Shown here: positions 61,677 through 64,000 of the stretch, one piece after another
How positions within the stretch are numbered: position 1 is the first letter of the stretch
How the letters are laid out: each line of letters starts with the position of its first letter
Assembly: GCA_020635285.1 (NCBI GenBank)
Contig: JACKAB010000005.1
Coordinates: 186,001 to 250,000 of the forward strand
DNA from: Ignavibacteriales bacterium
GTDB taxonomy: Bacteria; Bacteroidota; Ignavibacteria; Ignavibacteriales; Melioribacteraceae
Direction: 5' to 3'
DNA length: 64,000 bases
Notes under the pieces: model-generated
Databases searched by the model: none
The model's input: the letters and a program-made list of their open reading frames with translations, nothing else
What the model was told of the DNA's origin: nothing
Made by a program: the position numbers and the translations under genes

Positions 61677-62677
61677 TGGAAAAAACCAAAATTGCGGTTG
61701 TAGGTTTGGGAGGCGTGGCACAACTTGTTCATCTTCCAATTTTATCTAAACTAAATTCTGTGGATTTGGTTGCGGTTACTGATATTAGCAAAACAAGATT
61801 AAATTCAGTTGCTGATAAATTTCATATTAAAAACCGTTATACTGATTTTATAAAAATGTTGGATTCTGAAGAAATTGATGCCGTTGTAATTTTAACACCT
61901 ACCAATACACATAAAAATATTGCTGTTGAATGCTTAAATAAAAAGAAACATGTTTTAATCGAAAAACCGGTTGCATTAAATTATGATGAAGCCAAAGAAA
62001 TTGATGACGCGGCAAAAAAAAATAAATGCAATGCAATGGTTGGAATGAATTTTAGATTTCGCCCAGATACTATGTTATTGAAAAGCTTGATTAACAGTGG
62101 AGAACTTGGAGAATTATTTTATATAAAATGTGGATGGAGCCGAAAACGAAGCAGTGAACAAAAGTGGTTCAATAAAAAAAATCTTGCCGGTGGTGGAGTT
62201 ATGCTTGATTTAGGAATCGTTTTAATAGATACGGCGTTATGGCTTCTTGATTATCCAAAAGTAAAAAATGTTACTGCACAAAACTTTAACCATGCAACAC
62301 AAAGTATCGAAGATTCTTCAGTTGGATTTATACGATTAAACAATAACTCAGTAATAAACTTTGATGTAAGTTGGTCAATCCATGAAGATACTGATAGTTT
62401 TAAGCTTGCATCATATGGAACAAAAGGGACAGGACATTTAAATCCATTGCGAGCATATAAAAAGGTTGCGAATAATAGGGTTGATTACACAGTTAATTCA
62501 GGAGTTCAGGTAAAGAATCTATTTAAGAAATCCTATGAAAATGAATTAAAGCATTTCATTGGAACTGTTAAAGATGGAATGCCTCTAATTTCTTCCAGTG
62601 AAGAAGCTCTCTCGAGAATGAAAGTAATTGAAAGTTTATATGAATCCGCTAAAAATAAATCGGAAGTAAACGTTTAG
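61676..62677 (+). CDS. Gfo/Idh/MocA-family oxidoreductase
   Basis: A 333-residue NAD(P)-dependent dehydrogenase. The N-terminal Rossmann fold has KIAVVGLGGVAQLVHLPIL, then VVILTPTNTH and the EKPVALN catalytic-Lys motif (HVLIEKPVALNYDEAKE). The C-terminal alpha/beta domain has GGGVMLDLGIVLIDTALWLL. It starts inside the dxs stop (TAATG, one-base overlap). The substrate is a sugar, inositol or similar polyol derivative, not determinable here. Confidence 0.9.
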   Translation: MEKTKIAVVGLGGVAQLVHLPILSKLNSVDLVAVTDISKTRLNSVADKFHIKNRYTDFIKMLDSEEIDAVVILTPTNTHKNIAVECLNKKKHVLIEKPVALNYDEAKEIDDAAKKNKCNAMVGMNFRFRPDTMLLKSLINSGELGELFYIKCGWSRKRSSEQKWFNKKNLAGGGVMLDLGIVLIDTALWLLDYPKVKNVTAQNFNHATQSIEDSSVGFIRLNNNSVINFDVSWSIHEDTDSFKLASYGTKGTGHLNPLRAYKKVANNRVDYTVNSGVQVKNLFKKSYENELKHFIGTVKDGMPLISSSEEALSRMKVIESLYESAKNKSEVNV

Positions 62678-62683
62678 AAATTT

Positions 62684-63373
62684 ATGGCGAAAATTTTATT
62701 AGTTGATGACGAAAAAGATATTGTGGAATTTCTGCAATATAATTTGGAAGCTGAAGGATTTGAAGTTATTTCTGCAAATGATGGAATAGAAGCGCTATCC
62801 AAAATGGAAGAAAAACCTGATCTGGTTGTTCTTGATGTGATGATGCCTAAAATGAATGGTTATGAGGTTTTAAAAAATATTCGTTTAAATGAAAATTATA
62901 ATGAAATCCCAATAATTTTTCTTACTGCAAAAACCAGCGAGTTTGATGAATTAAAAGGTTTTGATCTTGGGGCAGATGATTATATTAAAAAACCAATTTC
63001 ACCTAAAATGTTGGTTGCAAGAGTTAAATCTAAAATTAAAAGATTAACTTTAAATGATGACAAAGATATTCAGAATTCATTAGTTATTAATATTGGTCCT
63101 TTAGAAATTAACAAAGATAAATATGAAGTCAAGCTAAATGGTGAAAATATTATTTTACCTAAAAAAGAATTTGCAATTCTCTATTACCTTGCAAGCAAGC
63201 CCGGTAAAGTTTTCCCGAGGGATAGAATATTAAATGATGTTTGGGGCGAAGACATTTTTGTTATTGAACGAACAGTTGATGTACACGTAAGAAAGATTAG
63301 GGAAAAACTTGGTGATAATTCTAATTTGATTGAAACTATTAAGGGTGTAGGTTATCGTTTTAAAGAATTTTGA
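62684..63373 (+). CDS. OmpR/PhoB-type response regulator
   Basis: A 229-residue regulator. The receiver domain has AKILLVDDEKDIVEFLQY, the phospho-acceptor Asp in LVVLDVMMPKMNGYEV, and ADDYIKKPISPKML with the conserved Lys. A winged-helix DNA-binding domain ends RTVDVHVRKIREKLGDN and IKGVGYRFKEF. It abuts the histidine kinase that follows, forming a PhoB/PhoR-like pair whose target genes are unknown. Confidence 0.95.
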   Translation: MAKILLVDDEKDIVEFLQYNLEAEGFEVISANDGIEALSKMEEKPDLVVLDVMMPKMNGYEVLKNIRLNENYNEIPIIFLTAKTSEFDELKGFDLGADDYIKKPISPKMLVARVKSKIKRLTLNDDKDIQNSLVINIGPLEINKDKYEVKLNGENIILPKKEFAILYYLASKPGKVFPRDRILNDVWGEDIFVIERTVDVHVRKIREKLGDNSNLIETIKGVGYRFKEF

Positions 63374-64000
63374 CCAAGTAATTTCCAATTTCAAATTCTC
63401 TTATGTTTTTATAAAAGAGATTCTGCTTCTAAGTACAATCTTAGGAGGAACTTTCTTTTACCTTTCTGATTTCTCTTATTCGATAATATTTCCACTTATT
63501 TTCATAATTATTTTTTCGGATTTACTTATTTTATATTTAATCGGTAAAAAAAGAAGAATAGAAATAGAAGAAATAAAGACCGTTATTAAATCAATTAGAA
63601 AAAACCGTTATTTGGATGAAGAGCAAATAGTTTTAAGCAAACCCTTAAAAGAATTAGAAGGGATTATCAAAGCCATTTCAAGAAAAACCAATAGAGATTT
63701 TGCCAATATAGAAAAGCTAGCCCAAGCAAGAAGTGAATTTTTAGGTTATGTTTCGCACGAATTAAGAACCCCAATATTTACAATTCAAGGTTATTTAGAA
63801 ACTTTACTTAATGGTGCAATTGATAATCCAAAAGTGAATAGATCATTTCTTGAAAAAGCTCTTAACCATTCCAATAATCTTAATACGCTGCTGAATGATC
63901 TTATAGAAATTTCCATGATTGAATCAGGACTGATGAGTTTAAGTTTCCGGTATTTCAATTTGTTTAATTTTATCAATGAAATTATTTCAGAAACAAAGCA
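63372..64000 (+). CDS. Sensor histidine kinase (PhoR-like), truncated by the window end
   Basis: The frame overlaps the response regulator stop and runs to the last base. Two hydrophobic helices (ILLLSTILGGTFFYLSDF and YSIIFPLIFIIIFSDLLILY) are followed by a HAMP-like linker and the phosphorylated H-box ARSEFLGYVSHELRTPIFTI (about 63725-63785). The ATPase domain lies beyond the window. No ATG, GTG or TTG is in frame near the start, so either a rare start codon is used or an indel lies near 63370. It should pair with the regulator just upstream. Confidence 0.82.

Noticed and set aside
1..64000. CRISPR array, insertion sequence, prophage or integron
   Set aside because: No regularly spaced direct repeats, transposase, integrase or phage structural gene could be recognised; homopolymer breaks are scattered and not insertion-like.
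1..64000. tRNA or rRNA genes
   Set aside because: No cloverleaf with a clear GTTCRA T-arm or rRNA-like conserved stretch was seen, but short tRNAs can be missed by eye.

Overview
The window is AT-rich DNA with Bacteroidota-type features: several secreted proteins end in type IX secretion (T9SS) sorting tails with the NYPNPFNP signature, and signal peptides end in FAQ, LAQ or YSQ. This tail wording, the gene content and the AT-rich codon use fit an anaerobic polysaccharide-degrading member of the Ignavibacteria best. That placement is an inference from motifs, not a phylogeny. No tRNA, rRNA, CRISPR array, insertion sequence or phage gene was recognised.

Region 1 (1-28.5 kb, all + strand) is a hemicellulose-degradation locus. 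In order it holds GH97 (partial), GH3, GH127, a double CE1-type esterase, GH51, GH43, GH9, a radical SAM/SPASM protein, a DUF362 protein, a sensor-type beta-propeller, an SMP-30/gluconolactonase-like protein, GH10 xylanase, a CE15 glucuronoyl esterase, a second GH9 and a second GH51. The set matches decorated (arabino-glucurono-)xylan plus beta-glucan or xyloglucan. Four consecutive proteins (15.4-22.8 kb) carry T9SS tails and are probably cell-surface or secreted. The others have ordinary signal peptides and probably work in the periplasm on released oligosaccharides. No SusC/SusD pair is present.

Region 2 (28.6-37.3 kb) is larE-larB-larC, which makes the nickel-pincer nucleotide cofactor. 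It is followed by two secreted proteins (one with DUF5060/DUF4038, apiosidase-like), a putative nickel-type transporter, and a reverse-strand L-fucose isomerase preceded by a perfect LacI-type palindrome. No larA (the cofactor user) lies in the window.

Region 3 (37.5-64 kb) is core housekeeping: dapF, a small ABM-like protein, PHP phosphoesterase, TPR protein, efp-accB-accC-gcvH, guaA, radC, a coiled-coil lipoprotein with a LysM partner, phoH, mazG (-), ridA, a LytR_C protein, rsfS, argS, then reverse-strand comF, bacteriohemerythrin, a VWA-like membrane protein and surE. After these come a beta-barrel-like protein, a DNA methyltransferase, xseA-xseB, dxs, a Gfo/Idh oxidoreductase and a PhoB/PhoR-type pair cut by the window end.

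A dominant feature is that more than 20 genes, including normally essential argS, dapF and dxs, are broken by single-base indels, nearly all in homopolymers. Residual long-read assembly error explains this better than gene decay. For these genes I give the span of the reconstructed gene and state where the frame breaks.
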